From: JTS-RE37 sp963756115
GTDB lineage: Bacteria; Bacteroidota; Bacteroidia; Flavobacteriales; Flavobacteriaceae
NCBI GenBank assembly: GCA_963756115.1
Contig: CAVWMN010000003.1
Location: 62,001 to 126,000, forward strand
DNA: 64,000 nucleotides
Direction: 5' to 3'
A program made the position numbers and the translations under genes. Below the pieces are notes generated by a model that made no database searches, was not told where the DNA came from, and was given only the letters and a program-made list of their open reading frames with translations. Shown here piece after piece: positions 27,961 through 36,904 of the stretch. The number at the start of each line of letters is the position of its first letter. Positions within the stretch are counted from its first letter, which is position 1.

Positions 27961-28407
27961 CTGGGAAAGGGTAAAAAACAGTGTGGAATAGAACATGATG
28001 GCTGAGGGGCTTAGGTGTAAATAACCGGATAGTGCAGCAATGAAGGAGGTTTTTTCGAATTAAAATGATGATTTAAATGTTGTTGCAGTAGCGTTTCAAA
28101 ATATGAATGCACCAGATCGTATCCCCCCGGGGCCTGGACGGTGACCGATATAATAAATAAAAATGGGCCGGAACCCGCCTCGCGGAACCTGCGGATCAGT
28201 TGTATAGTTACAGAAAGGTTCCCGTTAACCAAGGACATCCCTCCAGGAGATCCCATTTCACCTGGAATGTGGCAACCGGCGGATGGATAGGATGTTGCAG
28301 TCCTGAAATTATGGAATATCCACCTTGCAGTGCGGTGGGACAAACCAATTTTGAAAAACGCCTGCCTATATTATTGTAATATGGGCCCGAATAGCAGGCA
28401 GGAGATT
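27961..28407. other. Intergenic region upstream of pta
   Basis: About 450 bp. A partly paired segment lies at 28350-28400 (CCTGCCTAT..ATAGCAGGCAGG with a bulge), just ahead of the pta promoter; it could be a terminator for the metal operon or an operator. The minus-strand open frame at 28011-28343 has no recognisable features. Confidence 0.4.
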
Positions 28408-28415
28408 TATATTTG
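28408..28415 (+). promoter_or_regulatory. Candidate -7 box for pta-ackA
   Basis: TATATTTG matches TAnnTTTG exactly and lies 21 bp before the pta start, giving a very short leader. No clear TTTG -33 element is at the expected distance. Confidence 0.5.
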
Positions 28416-28435
28416 TTAAAGAGAATTATGCCAGC

Positions 28436-30529
28436 ATGAGTAAAGCCGTTTACATTGCCACAACAGAACCGAATAGTGGCAAGTCGATCATTTCACTGGG
28501 ACTGATGCAATTATTGCTGGGCAAAGTGGCAAAGGTAGGGTATTTCAGGCCTATCATTGACGATTTTGAACCCGGGGGTATTGACAATCATATCCATACG
28601 ATGACCTCCTATTTTAAGCTCGATATAAAATTCAGTGATGCTTATGCGTTTACCAGAAGCGAAGTCATACAAAAGAAAAACGAAGACCGGGATGACGAAA
28701 TCATCAGTACGATCATCACGAAGTACAAGGCTGTTGAAGAACGATTTGATTTTGTTTTGGTGGAAGGCACCAGTTTTTCAGGGGAAGGCACTATCATAGA
28801 ATTCGACATCAATCTGGTTATCGCCAAGAATCTTGGGATACCGGTTATAATTCTGGCCAGCGGCGTAGGCAAAACCCTGGAGGGTCTTGTCGGCAACCTG
28901 CAGATCGCCTGCGATACTTTTAAGGACAAGGGAGTTAAGGTTATTTTGGCCTTGGCCAACAAAGTGCAACAGGAGAACGTTACCCTGGTGGTAGAAGGAC
29001 TTCAAAAAAAATTGCCAGCGGATGTCCTGGTCAATGCGATACCCATTAATCCGATTCTGGCAAATCCTTCGGTCAAAGAAATCAACCAGACACTCCATGG
29101 CAAGATCCTTTTCGGAGAATCCTTTATCAACAACCAGGTAGACGGGTTTAGCGTGGGTGCCATGCAATTGCGCAATTACCTGGTGCACTTAAAAGAAAAC
29201 GGGCTGGTGATAACCCCGGGCGACAGGGCGGATATTATTTTGGGGGCCTTGCAAGCCAATATTTCGGAAAATTATCCCGCCGTCTCGGGGATTGTACTTA
29301 CCGGGAGCCTTATACCCGAAGACACCATCTGTAAACTGATAGAAGGGCTGTCTGATGTGGTGCCGATCATTTCCGTGGAAGGGGGCACCTTTGCCATTGC
29401 CAACCGTATTGGGTCGATAAAATCGCAGATATATGCCGAAAACACAGAAAAAATAAAAGCATCGATCGGCGATTTTGAAAAATTCGTTTCCTCCGATATC
29501 CTCGCAGAGCGCCTGATCACATTCCAGGCGGATGGCACTACCCCGAGGATGTTTCAGTACAACCTCTTAAAGCGGGCGAAGTCCCATAAAAAACATATCG
29601 TATTACCCGAAGGAACCGATGACCGTATCCTGACTGCAGCCAAACTATTGATCGATGCAAAGGCCGTCGATATTACACTATTGGGGGATCCCAAACAGAT
29701 TACCGATAAAATTGCAAAACTCGACCTGGGTCTGGAGCTTGAAAAGATCCATATCATCAATCCAGTGGATTCCCCGGATTTCGCGGAATATGCAGCTACA
29801 CTGTTTGAATTACGGAAAAATAAGAACGTTGACCTGACCATGGCCCGTGACCTGATGGAAGATGTCTCCTATTTTGGTACCATGATGGTATATAAAGGGC
29901 ATGCTGATGGGATGGTATCGGGAGCAGTACATACCACCCAGCACACCATCCTGCCCGCCCTGCAGTTCGTCAAGACCAGGCCGGGCGTGTCGCTGGTATC
30001 CTCCGTATTTTTTATGTGCCTGCCAGACCGGGTCGTAGTTTTTGGCGATTGCGCTATCAATCCGAATCCTTCGGCGGAACAATTGGCGGAAATCGCTATA
30101 TCTTCTGCAGATACCAGTACGGCATTTGGTATCGAACCACGCATCGCCATGCTTTCCTATTCTTCGGGCGCTTCAGGAACAGGCGAGGATGTCGATCGGG
30201 TGCGCCAGGCCACCCTGCTGGTAAAACAAAAACGACCCGACCTGAAAATTGAAGGTCCTATACAATATGATGCGGCTGTAGATATCCGGGTGGGCAGGAG
30301 TAAATTGCCCGATTCGCAGGTGGCAGGCAAGGCCACCGTATTTATCTTCCCCGACCTCAATACCGGGAATAATACCTACAAAGCCGTACAGCGCGAAACC
30401 GGTGCCCTGGCCATCGGCCCCATGTTGCAGGGCCTCAATAAACCCGTAAACGATTTGAGCCGGGGGTGTACCGTGGATGATATCTTCAATACGGTGGTAA
30501 TTACCGCAATACAGGCGGAGGGAATATAA
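28436..30529 (+). CDS. pta: Phosphate acetyltransferase, long form
   Basis: 697 residues, the long three-domain form. Residues ~1-220 are a BioD/CobB-like P-loop domain (ATTEPNSGKSIISLGL), ~225-330 a DRTGG-like domain, and ~375-695 the catalytic PTA domain (HIVLPEGTDDRI, SSVFFMCLP, SYSSGASGTG, DAAVDIRVGRSKLPDSQVAG). It converts acetyl-CoA and phosphate to acetyl phosphate in the cytoplasm. The gene lies 13 bp before ackA, so the two form the usual Pta-AckA pair for ATP formation from acetyl-CoA or acetate activation. Confidence 0.97.
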   Translation: MSKAVYIATTEPNSGKSIISLGLMQLLLGKVAKVGYFRPIIDDFEPGGIDNHIHTMTSYFKLDIKFSDAYAFTRSEVIQKKNEDRDDEIISTIITKYKAVEERFDFVLVEGTSFSGEGTIIEFDINLVIAKNLGIPVIILASGVGKTLEGLVGNLQIACDTFKDKGVKVILALANKVQQENVTLVVEGLQKKLPADVLVNAIPINPILANPSVKEINQTLHGKILFGESFINNQVDGFSVGAMQLRNYLVHLKENGLVITPGDRADIILGALQANISENYPAVSGIVLTGSLIPEDTICKLIEGLSDVVPIISVEGGTFAIANRIGSIKSQIYAENTEKIKASIGDFEKFVSSDILAERLITFQADGTTPRMFQYNLLKRAKSHKKHIVLPEGTDDRILTAAKLLIDAKAVDITLLGDPKQITDKIAKLDLGLELEKIHIINPVDSPDFAEYAATLFELRKNKNVDLTMARDLMEDVSYFGTMMVYKGHADGMVSGAVHTTQHTILPALQFVKTRPGVSLVSSVFFMCLPDRVVVFGDCAINPNPSAEQLAEIAISSADTSTAFGIEPRIAMLSYSSGASGTGEDVDRVRQATLLVKQKRPDLKIEGPIQYDAAVDIRVGRSKLPDSQVAGKATVFIFPDLNTGNNTYKAVQRETGALAIGPMLQGLNKPVNDLSRGCTVDDIFNTVVITAIQAEGI

Positions 30530-30542
30530 AAAGACCGGGGAA

Positions 30543-31730
30543 ATGAATGTACTCATCATAAATGCAGGGAGCTCATCCATTAAGTTTAAGCTCATCGCAA
30601 TGCCCTCAGAAGCGGTTATCTGTTCGGGACAAGTGGAACGCATAGGCTCAGAGGATGCTGTTATCAAATTCGTGTCTGAAAAGAGTCAAATCGAAGAAAC
30701 AGATCACATACTATCCCACCGGGAAGGCTTTCAAACTATTGTTAAATTTTTACTCGACCCAAAAAGAGGCGCTGTTAAGAGTGCCGGTGAAATAGATGCT
30801 GTAGGCCACAGGGTAGTTCATGGGGGCGATTCTTTTGCCGAAACCACATTGATCACAGAGGCGGTTAAAGCGGAAATCAAGTCGTTTGCCACCCTGGCGC
30901 CTTTACACAATCCCCACAACCTGGAAGGGATACTGGTCACCGAGCAGTTATTCCCTGGAGTAAAACAGGCGGCCGTGTTCGATACGGCCTTTCATCAGAC
31001 CATGCCCGTAAAGGCCCGTAAGTATGCCATTCCCAACGAATATTATACCAGGTACGGCATTAAGGCCTATGGTTTTCATGGTACAAGCCATAAATATGTT
31101 TCGGAAAAAGCAATTGCCCACCTCAACATGGCAGAATCCAAAATAATTTCCATCCACCTGGGGAATGGTTGCAGCATGACCGCCGTGGTCAATGGTAAAA
31201 GTGTGGACCACAGTCTGGGCTTTGCACCCGGAAACGGATTGATCATGGGCTCCCGAAGTGGTGATATTGACCACTCCATAATTTTCCATTTGGTATATGA
31301 GCTGGGCTATGAACTGGAAAAGGTCGACAGGCTTCTGACCAGGGAAAGCGGCATGCTTGGATTAACGGGGTATGGAGATCTGCGTGACATACAGGCACAA
31401 GCGAAAAAAGGAAATGAAGATTGCCAATTGGCCCTTGAAATGAACGCCTACCGAATTAAAAAATATATCGGTTCCTATGTCGCTGCAATGAACGGGTTGG
31501 ATGCCATCATTTTTACGGCAGGCATCGGTGAGAATTCCCCCATGATGCGAAAAATGGTGTGCAGGGATATGGATTATACCGGTATGGTACTGGATGAAGC
31601 GAAAAACAATATATCATCACATGCGCTCAGGGAGATTAATTCCAACACTTCAAAAGTAAAGATCCTCGTCATCCCGACGAATGAAGAACTGGAAATCGCC
31701 AAACAAGTGTTCCGATTGCTGCGCGAATAA
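30543..31730 (+). CDS. ackA: Acetate kinase
   Basis: 395 residues. Family motifs: LIINAGSSSIKFKL, GHRVVHGGD, FDTAFHQTMP, YGFHGTSHKYV, HLGNGCSMTAV, GLIMGSRSGDIDH, FTAGIGENS. It makes acetate and ATP from acetyl phosphate and ADP. A weak 6-bp hairpin (CCAGTG/CACTGG, 31742-31772) follows the stop. Confidence 0.97.
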   Translation: MNVLIINAGSSSIKFKLIAMPSEAVICSGQVERIGSEDAVIKFVSEKSQIEETDHILSHREGFQTIVKFLLDPKRGAVKSAGEIDAVGHRVVHGGDSFAETTLITEAVKAEIKSFATLAPLHNPHNLEGILVTEQLFPGVKQAAVFDTAFHQTMPVKARKYAIPNEYYTRYGIKAYGFHGTSHKYVSEKAIAHLNMAESKIISIHLGNGCSMTAVVNGKSVDHSLGFAPGNGLIMGSRSGDIDHSIIFHLVYELGYELEKVDRLLTRESGMLGLTGYGDLRDIQAQAKKGNEDCQLALEMNAYRIKKYIGSYVAAMNGLDAIIFTAGIGENSPMMRKMVCRDMDYTGMVLDEAKNNISSHALREINSNTSKVKILVIPTNEELEIAKQVFRLLRE

Positions 31731-31887
31731 GGTGTTCTTCCCCAGTGCTTCCCTTTTTGCTTTCTACACTGGAAAATTGAAGGGTCATTATAGAATTATC
31801 GATGACCTTTGAAAGCAGCATGACCGTTTTGCCCGGTAGTATAAACTTACGCATGGCGTTTGACCAGCGATTTTATGAAAGTGCGTA

Positions 31888-32024
31888 GCTGCCGTTTAAA
31901 CCTTACGTATGATCAATAAGTGCCGCAATAAAGACGGATGAATTTATATAAACACAAACCATACAAAAATGACCGTATTTTCGCTGTCGGCACAGGTAAA
32001 TGATTTTTAGGTGTCCGATATACT
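31888..32024 (+). repeat. Diverged dispersed repeat, copy A
   Basis: Shares ordered blocks with 55660-55795: CCGTTTAAACCTT (31892), GCCGCAATA (31922), a CATACAAA block, TATTTTC, CAGGTA, GTGTCCGATA (32011) and CTGGAA. The distance between the first and last large block is 119 bp here and 114 bp in copy B. Nature unknown: old mobile-element end, conserved regulatory RNA, or gene relic. Confidence 0.6.
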
Positions 32025-32389
32025 GGAATCAAAAAGTAAAACAGCTAGACTTCCCCCTGTATGCCAGGTTAACCTTGTCTGCCACGGGCCAGACTCTCTC
32101 CTCTCCGACCTTGACAAACCTTCAAATTAAAAAGTAACCATATTGCGAATGGCCTCATCGTCTACTTGTAACATAAACCATTCGAATATTGTGGTTGACA
32201 AGGCTCAAGAAGTTTGAGAGAAATTGACGATTATTAATGGGCCATAATTAAATCCGGATGCACTTATTTATGAAATGGAGTCTTATAAACGGGCGGAATT
32301 CTTTTCCGTTCGGTGTCGCGGACAACCATGTTTTTATTTTTTCATTATTTAAAAATAATTAACTTTGACATACTCCCCCAAATTTACTG

Positions 32390-32399
32390 TCTAGCTATG
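32390..32399 (+). promoter_or_regulatory. TCTAGCTATG element, copy 1
   Basis: Lies 4 bp before the AraC regulator start; followed by TACCATG. The same 10 bases occur at 33357 ahead of the next gene, again closely followed by ACCATG. Possible binding site or shared leader of the regulator and its target. Confidence 0.35.
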
Positions 32400-32403
32400 T
32401 ACC

Positions 32404-33267
32404 ATGTTCAATATCTATGACTATATCGCCAACAAGGACCTGTTCAAAAAATTTGAGGTAAACGACCTTTTATTCGTAGAATATAAATGTTTGATCGATG
32501 AGGTTAAGACGGGATACTGGACACATAATAATTATTTTGTTTATGTAGTAGGTGGCAAAAAGAGATGGGCTACCCATAATAAAGAATATTTATTAAGTGA
32601 CAATCAAGCCATATTCATAAAAAAAGGAGCATACTTAGCCCACAATTATTACGAGGAAGAATTTTGTGCCCTTTGCATTTTTGTGCCTGATGATTTTATA
32701 AAATCGGTACTTGCGAAATATATTTCCGAATGTCCTAATATTAAGGATACACCAAATCCTAATCATTCAATTATCCCTATTCATGTTGACGAAACCCTCA
32801 CAGGGTATTTTAGGTCCATGATGAGTTACTTCCCAAAAGAAATTCCTCCTCCAAAAAACCTCCTTACCATCAAATTACAAGAGCTTATTCTCACTATTTT
32901 ATCGGATCCAAAGAATGGGGAATTAGCCTGCTACTTCAGGGAAGTCCAGGAAACTACCAAGGTTTCCATCAGAGATATTATGGAAAACTATTTTATGTAT
33001 GATATGGGCTTAAACGAGTATGCACGATTATGTGCAAGAAGCCTTTCCACATTTAAAGCTGATTTTTTTGAAACCTTTAAAATGACCCCGGGGAAATGGC
33101 TGATCTGTAAAAGATTGGAATTTGCCAAATTCCTGACCGAAACTACTGATAAAAACATAAACGATGTGGCCTTTGAAAGTGGTTTCAAAAATACGTCCCA
33201 TTTCATAAGGCTATTCAAACAGACATACGGGAATCCTCCTCTTCAGCATCGGATGGTCCACCACTAG
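32404..33267 (+). CDS. AraC family transcriptional regulator
   Basis: 287 residues. The N-terminal ~175 residues resemble the cupin-like sensor of ExsA-type regulators. Residues ~190-283 are the double helix-turn-helix (GLNEYARLCARSLSTFKADF, then NINDVAFESGFKNTSHFIRL and FKQTYGNPPLQHR). It faces the acyl-CoA-dehydrogenase-like gene on the same strand 135 bp downstream, and probably controls that gene and itself. Codon choice is AT-richer than in the flanking core genes, which suggests transfer. Confidence 0.88.
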   Translation: MFNIYDYIANKDLFKKFEVNDLLFVEYKCLIDEVKTGYWTHNNYFVYVVGGKKRWATHNKEYLLSDNQAIFIKKGAYLAHNYYEEEFCALCIFVPDDFIKSVLAKYISECPNIKDTPNPNHSIIPIHVDETLTGYFRSMMSYFPKEIPPPKNLLTIKLQELILTILSDPKNGELACYFREVQETTKVSIRDIMENYFMYDMGLNEYARLCARSLSTFKADFFETFKMTPGKWLICKRLEFAKFLTETTDKNINDVAFESGFKNTSHFIRLFKQTYGNPPLQHRMVHH

Positions 33268-33342
33268 TTACGACTTTCCTTCGAATAACCTGGCAGCACA
33301 TTTTTAAAACTTCAGAGTAAATTCCCTTTTTGGGCATGCTTA

Positions 33343-33366
33343 TACTTTTGTATACATCTAGCTATG
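33343..33366 (+). promoter_or_regulatory. Candidate -7 box and TCTAGCTATG element, copy 2
   Basis: TACTTTTG (33343-33350) fits TAnnTTTG. TCTAGCTATG follows at 33357-33366, where transcription would begin. The start codon is at 33403. Confidence 0.4.
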
Positions 33367-33402
33367 GAAAGACCATGGCTGAAAACCTAAAACAAAAGTA
33401 AC

Positions 33403-34599
33403 ATGGAATTGTTAGCAAAGGAAAAATCGAAACATCTGAAAGGATTAGAAGATGTTTTCAAGAGATGTGCCCAAAGGGCTTCGCGGTACGATCGTGAAAA
33501 CCAGTTCTTCACAGAAGATTTCAGGGAGCTCAAAGAAGCTGGCTACCTACTAATGCCCCTCCCTGAAGTTTTTGGGGGCTATGAGATGAACCTGAACGAA
33601 GTAGTCCGAAAACAACGACAATTGGCATACCATGCCGCACCTACTGCCCTTGCCCTGAACATGCATCTGTATTGGGTTGGCCTGGCCGCCGATCTGTGGC
33701 GGCAGGGCGATACCTCCCTCGAGTGGCTTTTGCTGGCAGTCTCCAAAGGAGAAGTATTTGCCGCCGGCCATGCCGAAAGTGGCAATCATCTGTCAGTGAT
33801 ACACAGTACTACCAAAGCGGAAAAAGTAATAGGTGGGTATAAATTCACCGGCCATAAACAATTCGGCAGCCTTTCCCCCGCCTGGACCTTTTTTGGCATT
33901 CACGGGATGGATGACAGTGATCCCCAAAATCCAAAGATTGTACATGGGTTTATGCCCAGAAATAGCGAAGGGTTCGAAATTAAGGAAACCTGGGACAATG
34001 TTTTAGGCATGCGTGCGACCAGGAGCGATGATACCATCCTAAATGGAGTTTTTATTCCTGATCAATACATTGTTAGGGTACTGCCTGCAGGTTTTAAGGG
34101 GTCGGATGCCTATATACTTGGAATGTTTGCCTGGTCCGTTTTGGGTTTCGGCAACATCTATTGCGGACTTGCCCAAAATGCCTTTGACCTTATCTTGACC
34201 CGGATTCAGACTAAAAAATCGCGGGCATATCCCAATGGGATGAAATACCATCCATATGTCCAAAGCGAAATCGCCAAGATGTATATGAAATTGGAAGCCA
34301 TTAAAGCACACCTGGATACGGTTTCCAGGGATTGGGCTAAAGGTAAGGACCATGGCGGGATGTGGACGCTCAAAATTATAAATGCCAAGCGGCATGCAGT
34401 TGAAAAGGCGTTCGAGATAGTCCGCACCGTTTTCGAATTGTCCGGGGGATATGGCATTTTCCCGGCATCAGATATAGAGCGACTTTATCGTGATGCAAGT
34501 ATCGGTATCCTACATCCTTCCAATGCCCTTGTGACTGAGGAAATAACAGGAGGCGCATTATGTGGAACCGATTTGGATGCCCGACCCAGATGGGGGTAA
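33403..34599 (+). CDS. Acyl-CoA dehydrogenase-like flavoprotein
   Basis: 398 residues with the overall ACAD layout: helical N-domain, beta domain with GYKFTGHKQFGSLSPAW and MRATRSDDTILNGVFIP, and a C-terminal helical domain ending ELSGGYGIF and HPSNALVTEEITGG. The usual catalytic YEGT block of fatty acyl-CoA dehydrogenases is not present; HPSNALVTEE lies in that region instead. It may be a member of the DszC/HpaH-like flavin monooxygenase branch or a dehydrogenase with a shifted base. The role with the AraC regulator is unknown. Confidence 0.8.
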   Translation: MELLAKEKSKHLKGLEDVFKRCAQRASRYDRENQFFTEDFRELKEAGYLLMPLPEVFGGYEMNLNEVVRKQRQLAYHAAPTALALNMHLYWVGLAADLWRQGDTSLEWLLLAVSKGEVFAAGHAESGNHLSVIHSTTKAEKVIGGYKFTGHKQFGSLSPAWTFFGIHGMDDSDPQNPKIVHGFMPRNSEGFEIKETWDNVLGMRATRSDDTILNGVFIPDQYIVRVLPAGFKGSDAYILGMFAWSVLGFGNIYCGLAQNAFDLILTRIQTKKSRAYPNGMKYHPYVQSEIAKMYMKLEAIKAHLDTVSRDWAKGKDHGGMWTLKIINAKRHAVEKAFEIVRTVFELSGGYGIFPASDIERLYRDASIGILHPSNALVTEEITGGALCGTDLDARPRWG

Positions 34600-34636
34600 A
34601 ATTCTAAAAAAGTAGTACTTACATATTATTAACATC

Positions 34637-35377
34637 ATGAAAAATTCAATAGTAAGTTATGTATTCCAGGTTCTTTTAGTGGCTATCGTTTCACTAAGCC
34701 TAATCCTGGTCTCATTTAGCGATCAAAAAGAAGTCCTGAATCCAAGGCCCATTAAGTTGACCTTCATAGGTCATCTCAAGGCGGGTTTGATAGAACAGGA
34801 CGTTTATGTGGAGAAAAAACCGGGCACAGGGAAAGTCTATCGTGTTCAGCCCTCCGAAAAAGATGCTTATCTGGAAGCGGAAGTATTTACCGTTAGGGAA
34901 CCTAAACACCATGACCCCTTCGATGTGGGCAGTACAGGCCCCGTTGCCAAGGGCAGGCCTTTGGGAATGAAACTGTCTAAATGGCTTAGTGCCAAAGGAA
35001 CTGCCACCTATGTCTGCAATGCCGGTTGTGGCAAGCTGAACGCTTCATTTGCAAACCTTGTGCCCAATGCAACCTATACGATGTGGTATTTCTTTATGTC
35101 TGCCCCTCCGACAGTACCATTTAACGGCACTTTGGATGTCCCCCTGGGTAATAGGGACGGCTCACAATCTATCTTTAAAACCGATGCAAATGGCAGGGCT
35201 GTCGTGGACATCACTTTTGAGCATTGCCTTCAAATGAGCGATAGCCAATTGATGAGCGGATTGGCCATTGCCTATCACAGCGATGGACACACATACGGAG
35301 GTTCCCCCGGACCTTTTGGTCAGGCTTCACACGGACAGTTGTTCGCTATGCTTCCGGAAGTGAAAGATCTTCAATAG
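34637..35377 (+). CDS. Secreted protein of unknown function
   Basis: 246 residues. A hydrophobic N-terminal segment (VLLVAIVSLSLILVSF) is a signal peptide or anchor. The mature part is beta-rich, with cysteines in CNAGCGK and FEHCLQ and a LVPNATYTMWYFF strand, ending HSDGHTYGGSPGPFGQASHG. The TYTMWY strand and C-terminal His/Gly/Pro part resemble those of the protein at 56469 (TYTLWW, THGPKIPG), so the two may be distant paralogues. No family is recognised with confidence. It lies 37 bp after the flavoprotein gene. Confidence 0.7.
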   Translation: MKNSIVSYVFQVLLVAIVSLSLILVSFSDQKEVLNPRPIKLTFIGHLKAGLIEQDVYVEKKPGTGKVYRVQPSEKDAYLEAEVFTVREPKHHDPFDVGSTGPVAKGRPLGMKLSKWLSAKGTATYVCNAGCGKLNASFANLVPNATYTMWYFFMSAPPTVPFNGTLDVPLGNRDGSQSIFKTDANGRAVVDITFEHCLQMSDSQLMSGLAIAYHSDGHTYGGSPGPFGQASHGQLFAMLPEVKDLQ

Positions 35378-35435
35378 TCAGGGTATCAGCTGTCTTATCA
35401 TGAAACCGCCGATTCACTTTATTTAATTAAAAAGC

Positions 35436-35685
35436 ATGAAACAAATTTTTTTAGCAATACCTGTCCTGACGTTATTAATCATGGCAGCCTTTAAATCAGG
35501 AAATTTGCATGATAGACTTCAAAGTCGTATTGAGGAAAACAAGCTATATGCATACGAATAAGTTCCTGATACTGACTCAGCAAAACTAGAATTGGGTCGG
35601 ATGCTCTTTTTCGATCGCTGGCGCCGTTACTAGTGGGCTGCCTGTAAAGACATTGGTTCTCCCGCTCTTAAGAAACATACCTAAT
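35436..35685 (+). pseudogene. Decayed cytochrome-c-peroxidase-like gene remnant
   Basis: An ATG at 35436 opens a signal-peptide-like start (FLAIPVLTLLIMAAF) that ends in TAA at 35559. The same frame continues with VPDTDSAKLELGRMLFFDR, the N-terminal block of di-heme cytochrome-c peroxidase/MauG proteins, then hits TAG at 35631. Further on, the +1 frame reads PLLRNIP, like the conserved LRN block near the C-terminus. No CxxCH haem motif remains. This looks like an internally deleted and stop-containing relic of a ~350-residue gene. Confidence 0.5.
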
Positions 35686-35702
35686 AAAAAATTATTCTAA
35701 TT

Positions 35703-36479
35703 ATGGAAAATTTTGATTTACAATTACCGACACCCCTAGACTTGATATTTCACCCTATTTCCTACATAGTATTCGCTATCTATGGAGTCTTAATGATCTG
35801 GGAGGCACTATTTCCTGCAAGAACTTTACCAAAAATTAAATTTTGGAAATTAAAAGGAATTCTGGCATTTGCCTTCTTCTTTTTCCTCTCTTCTTATCTG
35901 CCCCTCTTCTGGGATGGGTTTCTGGCCAATTACCAGATATTCGATCTAACTGAATTGGGCACAGTTTGGGGAGCACTGGTAGGTATACTTATTTATCAAT
36001 TAGGACTATATATCTGGCATAGGTTGATGCATAAAAGTGATATTTTGTGGAGAATATTTCACCAAATGCATCACAGTGCGGAACGGTTAGACAGCTATGG
36101 GGCTTTTTATTTTAGCCCGATGGACATGATCGGGTTTACCTTTCTTTCTAGTATGAGCTTAGTGGTGATTGCAGGATTTACACCAGAGTCGACGACCTTA
36201 TTCATACTAGGTTCCACCTTCATGTCGATATTTCAGCATAGTAATATAAAAACACCCTTGTGGCTTGGATATATCATTCAACGGCCAGAAGCACATGCAA
36301 TACATCATGCCAGGGGAATTCATGCCTTTAATTATTCCGACATCCCACTTTTCGATATGTTGTTCGGAACATTTAAGAACCCAAGAAAATATGAACATGA
36401 GGCGGGCTTCTATAATGGAGCCTCAGCAAAGGTGAAGGATATGCTTCTGTTCAGGGAGATTTCACATCTCAACAAATAA
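35703..36479 (+). CDS. Fatty acid hydroxylase/sterol desaturase family protein
   Basis: 258 residues with about four membrane helices. The di-iron histidine clusters are present: HRLMH, HQMHHS, HSNIKT and HAIHHARG, as in the FA_hydroxylase family (PF04116). It should act in the inner membrane on a lipid, sterol or carotenoid-like substrate using oxygen. The gene is AT-rich and lies between a gene relic and a gap holding tiny open frames. Confidence 0.88.
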   Translation: MENFDLQLPTPLDLIFHPISYIVFAIYGVLMIWEALFPARTLPKIKFWKLKGILAFAFFFFLSSYLPLFWDGFLANYQIFDLTELGTVWGALVGILIYQLGLYIWHRLMHKSDILWRIFHQMHHSAERLDSYGAFYFSPMDMIGFTFLSSMSLVVIAGFTPESTTLFILGSTFMSIFQHSNIKTPLWLGYIIQRPEAHAIHHARGIHAFNYSDIPLFDMLFGTFKNPRKYEHEAGFYNGASAKVKDMLLFREISHLNK

Positions 36480-36904
36480 CCATAAAAAATAAAAACATGA
36501 TGAAAATCAGGAACACGTTTTGGTTCGGATGGAGCGGCCTGAGGAAGGCAGACCCCAAAGTAAAAAACGAATTATACCTAAGGCGAAATAGTAAATTATC
36601 ATTAAAACAACTTAGCAAACAATAAAATAAGGCTCATGAAAAAGGTATGGAACATTTTTAAATCAATGCGTTATCAAGAGGTATACTTTACAATAGCAAT
36701 TTAATCTTCCAACGGCAGGAATTCGTTATAGTATGTTAAAGTGCACCTCAAGTAGGATCGTCTCAAAAAAAGGCTTGGGAACCGGAAATGATCAACTATC
36801 GGTTATGCAGGTCAGAGAATTGATAGCCAATTTCTTTATATACATGAACACATTTCCGGTATGACCGAAAGTCTATCGGCCCAATAATCTAATCATTTAC
36901 AAAT
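36480..36904. other. Intergenic region with tiny open frames
   Basis: 425 bp. Two short frames begin with ATG: 36497-36625 (42 codons, basic, MMKIRNTFWFGWSG start) and one of 22 codons near 36636 (MKKVWNIFKSMRYQE start). Neither matches a family known to me; they could be remnants of genes lost from this stretch. Confidence 0.35.

Larger units (their letters stand above)
31731..32403. other. Intergenic region upstream of the AraC regulator
   Basis: 673 bp without a supported gene. It contains a diverged copy of a repeat also found near 55.7 kb (listed separately) and, at its right end, the TCTAGCTATG element shared with the acyl-CoA dehydrogenase leader. A TTTG at 32364 could be a -33 box, but a standard -7 box is not seen. 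Confidence 0.45.

Noticed and set aside
28011..28343. Minus-strand frame of 110 codons upstream of pta
   Set aside because: No recognisable family, signal peptide or operon partner; it lies in the promoter region.
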